From contig CM069870.1 in NCBI GenBank assembly GCA_036172665.1, positions 27,564,001 through 27,628,000 of the forward strand: a stretch of 64,000 nt of DNA. The letters are read 5' to 3'. Numbering within the stretch: the first letter of the stretch is position 1; every line of letters starts with the position of its first letter. This stretch comes from Prosopocoilus inquinatus (lineage: Eukaryota; Arthropoda; Insecta; Coleoptera; Lucanidae). A model generated the notes under the pieces. That model saw only the letters and a program-made list of their open reading frames with translations. It did no database searches and was not told the origin of the DNA. This document shows, in pieces, positions 9,864 through 21,563 of this stretch. The position numbers and the translations under genes were made by a program.

Positions 9864-10226
9864 AATCAAAAACGATTTGCACAAAATTTTTCTAATAATA
9901 TATTTATTAGGTTTATAATTTGAAAGGCATTGCTAATAATTAATATAATTTTTTAAAAGTAAATACCTTTCCAACTTTCAATAAATTCTAAGAAAGAATT
10001 ATGCATCTTCTTATTAATAAATAGCACGTTGAATAAAATTTACTAAAACACAAAAATTTGAGAAATATAATTTACCAAGTGATCGGAAATTTCGAAATAT
10101 ATTATTAATGCTGAACCAGCGGCGCAAATGTAAAATTGCTAATGACATTACCTGACCGTTCCCCGTAAATTTAACCCGAGCAGCGCAAATGTATCGGTGG
10201 CGCAAATGTTCCGACACCGATTCTGT

Positions 10227-11393
10227 TTGTTAATTTCTTGAGCGGAACCTTGTAATAACATACCGTAATTTGTATGGGCTTAAATTTTTATTTATGTATT
10301 TTTTTGTTCTTATTGCATTTCGTCGGTTTTCTCTATTTTGGAGAAAACCTTGCAATTAGATTCATATAGATACTTTTGCTCAAAAATTACTAACTGATTT
10401 CTCTATAATAACAAACAATTGGTAAGATGTTATTACCTATTAATTTCACTTGTCTGGAAACTTTAGCAAAATTATAACACAGACGGATAATAATAAGAAA
10501 AGCGCGTACTTACACGCGGAATTCCCTAGCTCGAGTGGAGATTTGGGTCATGGATCTATCATTGACGATAATTGTTTAAGTACAAAACACTTATCTCTAC
10601 GAATGAATCGTCTTGATAACAAGTCTTTTCTTTTACTAATACGCTAAAAGATAGTGGGCCGCATAAATTCAACAAAGAAACTAAAATACTGGCAAATTTT
10701 TTGTCTCAAAATGAGTAAAATGTGGTTGAAATTTAGTTGTTTAATATTTAACTGTAAATCAAACTTTCACGATTTTAATAGCTATTCGAGGGCCTAACCT
10801 AACAGTGAAATTTAAATTATAACAAATGCACTTTAATTAAATCCACGAACGTTAAAAAACATGAAATGAAGAGATTTCCAGCAAGAACCAGTTCGCTGTT
10901 CGGATTAAGGCGTTGTTGAGCTTATAGCATCGAATTACCACTGTTCGGATTACTGGGGGTTCGGATTAGGGCATGTTTGAATTTTAGAGGTCCAACGGTA
11001 ATTCAGTTCTTCTTGACCATTTCTTGTAATATTCCTTGTTTGGAGCTTCTTAGACTAGTAAGACGACGTTTGGAGAACCATTTATTACAATATGTTAGAT
11101 GATTGGTAGTATTTTATCAAAAAGCAAATGTGTTAAAAACAATTTTCTGAACAATTAAATCAATGGCGCTTATGTTTTGCCTTGAACATGTCAATATATC
11201 AGAAATTTACTTTAATTGTCTTTATATAGTATCTTTTCTCCTTTTTTTGAGTTCATTTTTAATCACAAGTTAGCTTAAACTTTCAGTTTATTCCCATAGT
11301 AACAATTAAGAAAAATTTGGTTAGGCAATAAATTGATTGTTGTTGATTGAAAAAGCATGCGTTAGTAATATAAAAATTCTATGGAACTCTTAT
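10227..11393. other. Intergenic with two small repeat traces
   Basis: No gene seen. Around 10900-10970 GTTCGGATTA-type words occur three times with mixed spacing, resembling the end of an old pogo/Tc1-type element. 11268-11310 matches one arm of the Harbinger-type hairpin at 13114-13241 (TTTATTCCCATAGTAACAAT). Confidence 0.4.
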
Positions 11394-12386
11394 GTACTAC
11401 GCCCGCCAAAAAAAATTGGGACATATAATATGTCCCATTGTAAATACAGGCTGTTCTTTTACTGTGTGCAAATATATAAACCTGTAATATATCACCATAA
11501 ATGGCAACGATTGAACTCATATGTTCTTAACTCAAATTTAATAGTTTTCGAGAAAAATGTAGTGGCACATTTTCACTAAAACGTTTGAAAACTGCTGGCA
11601 TAGCTAAAAGTGGAACGCGGCCAGCGCTTCAATTAAGACCCGCAGCCGAAGTGGGCCAGGGTCAGTGCGTTACTTGCTCTTGAGCACGAACGACGTAACT
11701 CAGCGCTCCGATCACAGCTGATCGGTCAAAACGTTTACAATTTAAATTAACTTCACTGCAAGTAATTACTTATAAAAATTTAGTTTTTTCCATGGACCGT
11801 AAGTAGTAATACTTTCATAGCTAGCAGCGAGATTAGAGTAAAAATTTATGAACGTAAAAGAGTGAAGGAAGGACATTTTTAACGCGCTTTCCGAATTGGT
11901 GCATAAATTTTAAACTTATTCGTCGTTTGTTGATATCATTAAACGTATTACTTCGCTCAGTGAATTAAAATTTTAAATGAAATAATTAATAAACGATATC
12001 GGTGATTATTATAGCGAAACGCTACGAAATGGGTTTGACTGTGGAACTCAGCGCGGGTCAATGTGTAGGAAGGCGTTGCGACCTTGCAAGTATTTCTCTC
12101 CCGCACGTATCAACGGTTCCAAACAAGTGGAACCTCCAAAATTTTTTGGCTATAGCACGGTAACCACCGGAAAATACGCACAGTAAGTAGTATTTCATGT
12201 ACTTATACTGAGGTTTTTTTATTTGCACACAGTAAAAGAACACCCTGTATAACGAAATGCTTTTACATTACCATAGAAACAAGGTCTAAATAGCAAGATA
12301 AATGGCCTAAAGCTGCGTTTAAACTAATAAAATAACCCATAAATGGACGTAAAGAGTTGTCCCAGATTTTTTGGCCGACATAGTAC
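11394..12386. mobile_element. TIR element with GTACTA..GGCC ends, outer
   Basis: The left end (GTACTACGCCCGCCAAAAAA then TTGGGACA) is inverted at the right end (GTACTATGTCGGCCAAAAAA, TGGGACA). It encloses a second TIR element at 11447-12247. No coding frame. Superfamily not assigned. Confidence 0.7.
11447..12247. mobile_element. TIR element, inner (TA target)
   Basis: Ends CAGGCTGTTCTTTTACTGTG and, inverted, CAGGGTGTTCTTTTACTGTG, with TA on both sides. TIRs are about 30-40 bp. The centre holds a GC-richer block (about 11600-11730) with no coding frame. The CAGGGTG-type end and TA target fit a Tc1/mariner-like MITE. Confidence 0.8.
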
Positions 12387-13110
12387 AGGTTCAAATAAAA
12401 ATAAACGACTCCTAAGGATATTTTGCGTCACTTTAATTTTGCAAAACCAGTTTCAGTATACTTTTTGTCAAATATTTGCGACTCCGTTAAGTATTGACAA
12501 ATCAGACATACGAGTACAATAGCGAGAAAAATCGTTTACTTTTCTTTGCACCCGATAGTATCTATTAATAATGTAATTTTGTTTAAGTAAGATATTCATG
12601 TTCCTACAATTAGTTTGAATCACCTTGTACCTGCTTGAGCTTCTGTTATTTTTTCCCTTTATTTAATTAAATGCTTCATACTCGCACCCTTGTCTTATTT
12701 CATAACTTAAGTAAACTGTAGATTACAAGGTATTATGTTAGCCAGAGTGTTTGGCTAGCAAGATTAAAAGCGCAAAGAAATATAATGATCTAATCAAGTA
12801 GAAGAAGAAGAATTGTTGTGTACATAACCACTGATCGGATAATCTGAAACCCTAAAATATTACACCTGTTAGTGTAAATGTGTTTTTTTAGGTAGCGTAA
12901 CGGTGTACTTTGTAATACATAAGTGCAATATATGAAAATCTTTCATTATAATTTTCAACGCACAAAAGATATAATTTTGAATTAACGTAACATATTTTGT
13001 ATAAAATTATTATTAAAATTTTTTATCTAATAACATTTTAAATTAGAAACATTTTAAACTGTATTTTAAGTAGGTGGAATTTAATCGTATTTTTACTCAA
13101 AATATACTAT
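12387..13110. other. Intergenic, no gene seen
   Basis: AT-rich, without a recognisable repeat or coding frame. Confidence 0.4.
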
Positions 13111-13113
13111 TTA

Positions 13114-13241
13114 GGCCCGGTTTCACCATCACAGTTTAACTTTAAACTTCGCTTTATTCCCATAGTAACAATTGCAAAGATAATTGTTTCCATAGGAATA
13201 AAACGGAGCTTAAAGTTAAACTGTGATGGTGAATCCGGGCC
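13114..13241. mobile_element. Harbinger/PIF-type hairpin MITE
   Basis: A near-complete 128-bp palindrome starting GGCCCGGTTTCACCATCACA and closing with its inverse, flanked by TTA at 13111-13113 and 13242-13244. A 3-bp TTA duplication and GGSCCGGTTTCACCA ends are characteristic of Harbinger/PIF-like MITEs in insects. Confidence 0.88.
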
Positions 13242-13244
13242 TTA

Positions 13245-15554
13245 GTACAGCTTTTTAACTGTTACTTTTTTGTTTTATTATTATTTCACCTTACTATTCT
13301 TAATTTGTAATATTAGTAATAGATTTATTTCTAGTATGTAAAGCAGAGGAGAAAATTCTGTTTAATATATCGACCAAAATAATAAATTCTGTTAAGTTTA
13401 AAAGATTAATGATAATCAGAGAAAACAGAACAGGGGAAGCTATTTTGAAATCTATTTTCTAACTCCATCGAATACTCGTGTTATATTTATTATTAAGTCT
13501 TAATATCAGACGAAATTCTAAGTTAGCTCCGACTTGTTTGTATAAGCTCTGCTGATGAATTAAGCTCAAAAAAACAGTTCCCGGTAACCGGTGGTGATAA
13601 AAGTAGTCAAAACATTTAGTCATTTGAATGAATGACACCGTTAATGTTTCCTCAGAGCCGGCTAGATAATAACTTTATAACATTCGTAAGTGGTGTGATC
13701 TTGTTTATCAAGTTATCTAAGATACGACGTAGACAATAGTGCAGATATAAAAATAAACAATAATTATCTGTACAGGCCAGGAGAAGTACATGTTGTAATC
13801 TCATTTATTAATTGGGTTAAGTAATTGTGCTATTTTATTAAATTTTAAAATTATATGTATATTTAAGTGCGAGGAAGATATTCGAAAATTGTAAGTTTCA
13901 AATGACCTAAATGTTTGGATTGAGTCGTGCGATGAAAATCATGTTTGATTTTCAACGATCTTATAGGAATTTCTAACTAAAGACCATGATATTTTGAACG
14001 AGGTTAAAGCAGGTTTATAACAGACGTCGAAAATTATGTAACTTGACTTGCACATTTTCATTTTTTATGTTTTAGTAAATTGTTTCCACATTGCTATGTG
14101 ACTTTTTCATGTATAACTCGACACTTTCTTATTACTTGCCCTTTCAATGTAAGTTGCAAAACTAAATAAGTCGCTGTGCATATTTGTGTCAACACTTGAA
14201 TGAAATATGAAAAAATATCTCTTAAATCTGTAATGTAATTAGTTGTAAAAATTTGAAGTGGTAATATATTTGCGTTACCATTTTTATGGCTACAGTGAAA
14301 ATTTTTATTCATCTACTGAAACTGGTTATCTCAATTTATTCGTTAAAATTATTTATAATTAACAAACGATAAAATAGTAATTATTATTATTCACAAATTA
14401 AATATACATATACATATTTTAAAATGTTATATGAAGTAATATGCTAATCAACTCGCAATGGCATCTGTGATATTAAAGAGTAAATAGTATAAAATATATA
14501 TTTATTCTCGGGTGTAGATAAAACATTGCAAAAATACAGAAATAAGCACTAAGTTATCACTTTTTAATTTTTGTAATTTTAATCACATTGTGGCGCCGCT
14601 GTACTCACAAACGATTATAAGAAGTCGAATTCTCACGCCTTGATATTAATTTGTGTGTACATTAATTTGTATTTATGGCTCTAATGCCAGCGTCTAGTTT
14701 TGCAGAGTGCATTGGTGCTAATAGATTTTTGTGTATCAATAACTAATTAGTTTCCGCATCTGCAGGTTTCCCAACAATCATTATAATTTTATTTCCGCGT
14801 TGGAATACTTCATAAAATTATGCAAAGTAATTCTCAGCTAATTTCCTCATTGCATGTGCTATCATTAACTTCAGACATACGTGTACATATACGCGATGAA
14901 AAAGAGGTGATCGATCTCGTTTTTATCATTCAGGGAAATGCTCCGGAGGTATTCAGACAAATATGTGAAGTCTCTGAAAACGAATATATCGCATTTAAAA
15001 TCTAATTTAATTAATGAAAATGATAGACAGTAGTATTACTCTAATAACATAGCCATAAACATAGTTTTAAAAAGTACTGAAAATAAAACAAGAACTTAAC
15101 ACACACAACTAAATTAAATAATTACTTCACCATCAAAGATTAATAAAGTTAAATTTGAAATATAAAAATACTGAATTTTTACAGACACCATATGTTCTTA
15201 TCTAACTTTGTATCTTCATGGTTTTAAATTTCATTTGTCTAAATATTTTCCGAAACGATTCTTGAACTTAAATTTCGTTACTCATGACCTCTGAGATGGT
15301 CAACACCGTTTTACGTAAACGATGTTTGAGGTTCAGTGAAAATCTACTAGTTATTACTGGATCCTCTTAAAAACTCCTAACTGGCAAGTGCACAACTGTT
15401 GAAGTTATTTACCATTGTGTTAAACCCAGTTGATCATCATTCATTGATTTTTTTATAATTCATAGTCTCATCAAAAATAGCTTATTTTTTCAGCCTCTCG
15501 TAACTGAAATCGCAATACCTTGAAAAAAATTTTTTATTGGATGAAATAGTAACT
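13245..15554. other. Long intergenic or intronic stretch, nothing supported
   Basis: AT-rich sequence. No TIR pair, RNA gene or credible exon found. A slightly GC-richer patch lies near 14590-14720. Confidence 0.4.
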
Positions 15555-15562
15555 GATTAAAG

Positions 15563-18048
15563 CAGCGTTTCCCAAACTTTTAGATTTCGCGACCCTCTTT
15601 TGAGCTGTGTTATGATTCACGTCCCCCTTTCCCGTCGAATCTATTTTTTTTTAATATTTGAGACTCGTCCTTGCATTTTATGACTGACAATAAACAGTAC
15701 ATTTGCTTAATTGAAACTTGTTTGCATATTCTGACACGTTCTTTTTCGAAACCTGAACATGGGAATATTTACATTGTATGTTCAAAGTAAAAAAAAAAAA
15801 CTCACGGTATATACAGTAGCGAGTATTAAATTTTGGTCGTCACTGTCACAATTTATTGCTTGCAACTGTATGTACAGGCTGGCTACGTGAGAATTCCCAC
15901 CCCCTTCAACTTTTTTATCAGAAGGAAACGTTTGACATAAAACTTATACAGGCTGATTAAAAGTTTTTACTGATGTTTACCGCATAACAAATGCACATGG
16001 AATAACCGAGATATACTCTGACATTTTGTTTTCTGAAATGGATCACCCGGTATATCTGTTAACATTTGGATCCCAAATTAAATTCTGATAACAATCTCTC
16101 TAAATCATTTTTAAACAAAACGAAAAGTTTTCGAGATATTCGTATTTAATGGTATAAGTTCTGACACGTGCGTATAAAGCAGGAGTTTCCAACCTTCTTT
16201 TTAAGCACCCATCCCTTACAAGAAAATAAAAATTTCCGTTGAATCTATTCAGATTTAAATAATATTGAAAAAAAAGTGTAGATATACTAATAATGTTTTG
16301 GTGCAGATATAAAATTTTTTTAAATCGTGACAATTTATTTTTCTATTTGTCTTTATTTTATTTTACTTTTTAATAATACGATAGTCTTTTTTCTTTTCTT
16401 GATTCGATTTCAGTTTGATTCTCTTTTAATCAAACTCAAGTTAAAAATTCGGCAATGTCAATTTCGATTTGTTTTTACATAAATTTTATAGAATATTTCT
16501 TTTCGTCGTCTCATCTTCGTCAACGATCTTCTTTTTTAATTCCTTATTCGACTTTATTTAATTTAATTTTCAATATGATCAATTGATCGAGTTATGTTCT
16601 TTTTTCAATATATTTCATTCGTTTTGTTTTTATTTTTTAACTACCATTTACCTTTATTTTTTCACTGATTTGTTTTAGTTTTCGTTTATTTGTGTGAATT
16701 TATTTTACCCTTCCATTGATCGCCATTTTATTTCCTCTTTTATTCGATTTTACTTTGTTTTGTTTTTAAATTATTCACTGATCGCCCTGTTTTGTTAAAG
16801 TTTAGATTATTCTTTGGATCGTGACAAAATTTGTCAATTTTATATCAACTTGACTTATTGCTAGTTTTATATAATTTTTATTTCGGTCTTAACTTCATCA
16901 GTTTTTATTTTAATACAATCCCCATTTGACTCTATTTTATTTAACTTTTAATGTAGTCAATTGACGGACCTTTGCTTTTTCTTTTAATCGATTTCTTGTC
17001 TCTTACTTTTAAATTAAAAACCAATCATGTTGCTTTTTGTTTTCTCTTCGGTTTGATTTTATTTGACATGACTTTTGATTTTTTTAGTTACAATTGAACG
17101 TATTTTGTGTCTTTTTTACACGATTTAAGATTATTTTATTTTACATTTTAATTCCGCCGATTGATCGCCATTTTTGACGAATTTGTTTTATTTTTTAATT
17201 ATTAAATTGAATTAAATGTTTGGTTCTGATGAAAGTCAGTTTATGTCGATTTGACTTAATGAGTTTCACACGGTTTTCATTTTCGTCCTGTCTTGTTTGA
17301 CGATCGTCTTTTATTTTTGTTTTATTCGATTTTATTCGTATTTTAGGAGTGTTTTGATTTTGATAATCAATTGGACGTCTTTTTTCTCTCTTTTTTATTC
17401 GAGCTAATTTAAATTCATTTAATATTATACGTAAGTTTTTTACATTTTTTATAAACTATTCAGCAAGAACTTCAATAGAGAAGACTTAACAACTCCGACC
17501 CCTTGAAAGACCCCTAGTGAACCCCTAATAAAGGTTCATCGATCCATTTCAAGTCTTCATCGACCTCCAAGGAGTCGATACCGATTCCGTTGAAAACCCG
17601 TAGTATAAAATATGAATAATCGTCTCTTAGACAAAATGTTAGGTTTTAATTAAAAAGAATTTTAAAAAATAAGAAAAAGAGAGGCGATTACTATTTCAGA
17701 TTTTAAATAAGTATAAAAATACCAAGTGTTTCGTTTAAAAAATAAAAATTTCAGTTTATATCTCAGTTATGCGATGTTCGTTTGTTTTTCTGTAAACAAC
17801 AGCAAAAACTATGAATCAGTCTATATAAGTTTTATACTAAAGACTTCTTTCTAAAACAAGAAATAAAGAAGTTAAAGGGGGCTGGGAATTCTCGCGTAAT
17901 AATCCTGAATAAGCAATTTTTTGTAAAAAAATTATATAATAAATTAGTTGCAATTTGCATCCAATTTTTTATATTTGTTCTGCTGCGCCCCCTTTGAAAA
18001 CTTATACGCCCCCCTCAGTGGGGCGCGCCCACGGTTTAGGAAACGCTA
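15563..18048. mobile_element. hAT-type transposon (family C), copy 2, inverted
   Basis: Exact 8-bp duplication GATTAAAG (15555-15562, 18049-18056). Ends CAGCGTTTCCCAAACTTTTA and, inverted, TAGCGTTTCCTAAACCGTGG. It is in the opposite orientation to 6004-7534: the pyrimidine-rich interior (about 16380-17450) is the reverse complement of the purine-rich interior there. It is about 950 bp longer. The extra sequence begins near 15877 and runs to about 16380, where further TE fragments lie (for example the hAT-like end CAGGAGTTTCCAACC near 16182). No transposase. Confidence 0.88.
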
Positions 18049-18194
18049 GATTAAAGTGTCAAACGAAATTTCAAACAAAAACTCAGTAATATAGGCCCTT
18101 ATATTCACAACAGCAGTCTTGCGAAGCATACTCTGTATTTGACCGGCGATAAATTCTTCAGTTGCAGCTAATCAAGCTTGGTCTACAGAATGTT

Positions 18195-18930
18195 CTAGTT
18201 AGACAGTGCCTTTAGAGGCCGAGCCAAATTTTTAATGAAGCAATCCATCTTATCTATTATTTTCTCACTTGACGATAAACTGGCAAATCGTGATGGCCAC
18301 GGTAATACTGCTATCTCTTCCTCCTCGAAAAATCTTAGAAATGCCCTGGAAATTGGGATTGCACATTCTTGAAAAAATTTCACTTCGATGCCTCCAATAT
18401 ATGCATTACGTTGGACTGTCGTTGTACTAAGAATCAGAGTTAAGGAGGTTCACTTTTATGGGCAATAGTACCTCTGACCATTATAAATTTAGTTGCACAC
18501 TGTCTAGTCGTTTGATCCGTTGTCTCTATTATGGGCTGCTAAATAAAACTTTCAATTATCCGAAGATACAATCTTATACCACTGTTCCCTACAATTCTGT
18601 GACGTTCTATTAACAATTCCAATGGTGACTTGATGTCAATGGCAGCACCATATGCGGGCAGAAATGGGCTTTATACTACTAGAACTTTTAGGTCGCAATG
18701 TTTGCCCTTCTTCATCCCATACGTGATACATTGCCACCGTATAAGCTACATCAGGCCCAACACGTGTCACGGGAATAGTTGAGTAAAATTGACTTGTTGC
18801 TGTCTGTGAAGTATTTATTAGTTGTTGGAGGTCTATAATTGCATCTGACGCAAATAACAGGTATCTATTAAGAAAACAAGTTATTGCCGTTGTTTTTTCA
18901 GAGCGGTCTTGATTAAAATTCACAAGCCCG
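18195..18930 (-). pseudogene. Tc1/mariner-type transposase relic
   Basis: The minus-strand frame at 18383-18195 contains FLRFFEEEEIAVLPWPSR followed by a degraded version of the SPDLNPIE motif, then DKMDCFIKNLARP. This is the region around the second to third catalytic acidic residue of Tc1-type DDE transposases. Upstream (minus, about 18400-18480) broken frames still suggest the preceding strand of the catalytic core. The frame at 18923-18636 may be more of the same gene but I could not place it. Stops and frameshifts make it non-functional. TIRs were not identified. Confidence 0.65.
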
Positions 18931-19764
18931 TATCCAGTTTAATCAGTTCTTACACTTGAGAATTAAGTTTAGAATTTCATAATAAAATTGTAGTTTGCGG
19001 AATAAGAACTAAGAAAACAAGCTTTATGTTGATCTCATGTAGCTGCCTGCTGCCTTTTTAATCTCCTCCGTACGTTGTGGGACACCCGGTACAGCAACTT
19101 CAGACAACTTCAGTGACTTTCTTAAGTCACGACTGTAAATACCACCCTAAGTAATGGCCTTTTGTGTCTTAGTAGATAATAATCTTGAAATTTTAATCCA
19201 TTAATCCATTTCTCTGTATTTGATAATGAGTAAAACTTCACTTTATAAAAACATTTTTAAGCTTTTTAAATGTCAAATGCGAGTGCTATACAATACCAAA
19301 ATCAAAGTTCTTTAGAAACGAAAACATAATATAAAAAGATTCAATGTGGCTGCCATTTTAAATAAATAAAATTTTCCTAGTAAAACAAAAGGAAGTCGGT
19401 TAACTCCGTCAAATATTTCTTACCATCTTGTTTCGCTAATTATTAATCATTTTGACAGCTTCTTATTTCTCGAATTAATAATTTTTTCTCGTTGTTCTTT
19501 CTGTTGTTGTCGTTGTTGTCTTTTTTTCTTGTCTACATGATTTCTTCTGTGCATATTTGTACATTTCTTTATTTTACGTATTTATTGATGTACTGTACTT
19601 ACTTTAATTTTAGTTTAATTTTTTAAAGTAGCTTATGGCATAAATCAAGCAGCCTGGAAGTATCTATTAATTATATAAATTTGTATTTGTAAATTACTTT
19701 TCCTTTAAAAGTAAACAGAGCTTCTTTACATCCCGAAGAAGTTGTTAGCGGATATAGAAATATG
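18931..19764. other. Intergenic, no gene seen
   Basis: AT-rich sequence with a short GTTGTTGTCGTTGTTGTC run near 19502. No exon or mobile element supported. Confidence 0.4.
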
Positions 19765-19774
19765 TAGGAAAATT

Positions 19775-19900
19775 AAATGTAGACGTAGACGTAAAAAAAC
19801 AAATCGTTTTTACATCTATGTCTACGTCTACGTTTACAGTGGGAATTGTAGGTAAAAGAGATTTGTTTTGTTGCGTCTACGTCTTCGTCTACGTTTAAAT
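19775..19900. repeat. Inverted (GTAGAC)n-like simple repeats
   Basis: GTAGACGTAGACG at 19779 is followed by TCTACGTCTACG near 19822 and GTCTACGTCTTCGTCTACG near 19876. The hexamer runs are in opposite orientation and can fold on each other. This is probably microsatellite growth around a short palindrome. Confidence 0.6.
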
Positions 19901-21297
19901 GGATTTCCGCCATGTATCGGCCAAACCAGTCAAATAAATTATTAGAAAAATTACAAATTTCCTGCACAAGACACATAAAATGGCAACAAGATGGAACTTC
20001 GATAAGAATAATTCAATAAATTTCGGGTTTATGAAATAAAATTTCACATCTTATAGACTTATAGCGTTTTCAATTCCTTGCTCCACAGCACCCTAAGAGT
20101 AATAAGTTAAACAAGGTGAAAATATTCGGAGAGCCCTCTAGATCACATTATTATATGTGACAATTCTCTGATAACTAAATATTTAAAATGTTATTCATTT
20201 AATAACAAATAAAATTGTATTTCTGTATTATGCAGTGCGATTTTAAAATTTCCCTTCGATGGCGACAATTAGAACCGATTTATGATGAAGGATTAAAATC
20301 TAAAAGTTTCAAGTGGATGATGATCATTCTTAGGACACTTGTATGGATATTCACGGTCACTTCGTCTCCTAAATGCAACGCGTACGCTTGTCGAAAGTTA
20401 ATGCGCTGAATACGCGGTAACAAACGCAAGGAACGCGATCGGGAAATCGCCTACCTAACCTACCTAACGTGCTGCTTATGAGAGTGACATTGAATTCCAT
20501 ACTTTCATTCGATATTTGATGATGACAGACATCAAAGACAAAATTATCGTTATAGCTGGATTACCAAAATAGCACCACCTCGAATGTTCTTGTTAATTAT
20601 TTTCTTCAAATATAAGCTGCCTTAAGTCTTAAATTTTTGTTTCAAAATCTTAAACCTTCAGATGATAGAAATTCTTCATAAAGTAAATTTACTTTCACAT
20701 ACGAAGAGTCGTATGACTTCTCTGTCAGTTTTTCACAAATTTTATGTAAGAAATATCACGTAGAAGGATATTTCAGTTTGCAGAATGTATTTCTAAAAAC
20801 AATAAAACACATAAGTTAATTTTTTGGAGGCTTATTTTCTTTTATACAAGTTTAGACAAAATGAAGTATCCCCTTTGGAACTCAAATAACTCCGAATCTA
20901 TTTTAGATTTAGATTTAAAACGAAACAGACGGCAATAAGCAGAGAAGGCTCGGCGAATTTATTTTATGCAAATCTAAATAACACTATATCCTGTGTCCAG
21001 AAAAGAATGGATCATACTTGGTAGCTTCTTTTAGCCATTAATCTTAGTACAATTTCGTTAAAAAGTTACGACTCTCAAGATCTATTTTTAATTTAATTTT
21101 TTTACACTAACTCGGTCATTTTTTAAATCATTTAATCGCAATTTTATATTGAGAGGTTATTTCAGTTGCTATACACACTGACATTCTTTTGTTTCTTGTC
21201 AAATTTATTTGTATTTGGAAATTTTTTATTTTTGCTGAAACACTAATCAATTTATCTCGGTGATTTGTTGCAACCACAAATTAATGAATTTATTATA
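19901..21297. other. Intergenic, no gene seen
   Basis: No supported element. A GC-richer patch at about 20340-20470 has CpG-rich words and an ACCTAACCTACCTAACG run, but no coding signal I trust. Confidence 0.4.
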
Positions 21298-21368
21298 GGA
21301 TGTGTCAAGGTTTGTAAAACGAAGAACGGTGTTATTATGTTCCTCGTTTTAGAAACCTTCACACATCC
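21298..21368. other. 71-bp imperfect hairpin
   Basis: The arms GGATGTGTCAAGGTTTGTAA and (inverse of the 3' arm) GGATGTGTGAAGGTTTCTAA continue through AAACGA.GAAC, leaving a short loop near 21332. About 30 bp pair with a few mismatches. It could be a tiny MITE or a small-RNA precursor. No target duplication is obvious. Confidence 0.5.
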
Positions 21369-21429
21369 TCCAATGAACTTACTAATCAATTTACTTTAAA
21401 AATGGCATACCTACACTTGTTATAAATTA

Positions 21430-21563
21430 TAGCGTTTTTCGCTGGCTGCACCAGTGTGCACTGAGTGTATCTCTATCTCGTTTTATTACATAAAGCTGAA
21501 CCGGGATGGAGATACACTCAGTGCACACTAAGTGCAAGAAAGTGCGACCAATGGAAAACGCTA
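21430..21563. mobile_element. 134-bp palindromic MITE (family D), intact copy
   Basis: Ends TAGCGTTTTTCGCTGGCTGC / TAGCGTTTTCCATTGGTCGC, with an inner palindrome built on CAGTGTGCACTGAGTGTATC. The other copy (29699-32914) has the same sequence split by a hAT-type insertion, so this copy documents the empty site. Confidence 0.8.

Larger units (their letters stand above)
9137..9898 (+). mobile_element. Hammerhead-ribozyme retroelement, insertion 2 (tandem array)
   Basis: Inserted into family B copy 1 with an exact 12-bp target duplication TATATTTATTAG (9125-9136 and 9899-9910). The first ~220 bp (9137 to about 9355) are inverted relative to the rest and include a minus-strand hammerhead. Sense sequence follows with two hammerheads exactly 312 bp apart, cleavage sites 9525/9526 and 9837/9838. 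The predicted excised monomer is therefore 312 nt. The two sense repeats are nearly identical to each other, suggesting a young or recently homogenised array. It ends ACAAAATTTTTCTAA, as in insertion 1. Non-coding. Confidence 0.8.
8594..10218. mobile_element. TIR transposon with GCGCAAATG motifs (family B), copy 1
   Basis: The left end carries repeated ACATTTGCGCC words and the right end their inverse, so each terminus has an array of the same 10-mer. An 8-bp duplication GATTCTGT (8586-8593, 10219-10226) flanks it. A second copy (47406-58971) has a 9-bp duplication. No transposase is seen. An older ribozyme-element remnant (8905-9075) and a younger insertion (9137-9898) lie inside. The superfamily is unclear: 8-9 bp targets allow hAT, P or MULE-like relatives. 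Confidence 0.85.

Noticed and set aside
9137..9898. Direct repeats as a possible CRISPR-like array
   Set aside because: The 312-bp spacing, ribozyme fold and target duplication explain the repeats. The genome is eukaryotic.
9307..9918. Repeated open frames (VGMSSYVSAEEAPSRAET) as a protein family
   Set aside because: The frame is just the translation of the hammerhead segment; it recurs because the ribozyme is conserved.
13548..13575. CTGATGA word that could start a hammerhead core
   Set aside because: No GAAA with a compensating stem II or stem III follows within a plausible distance.
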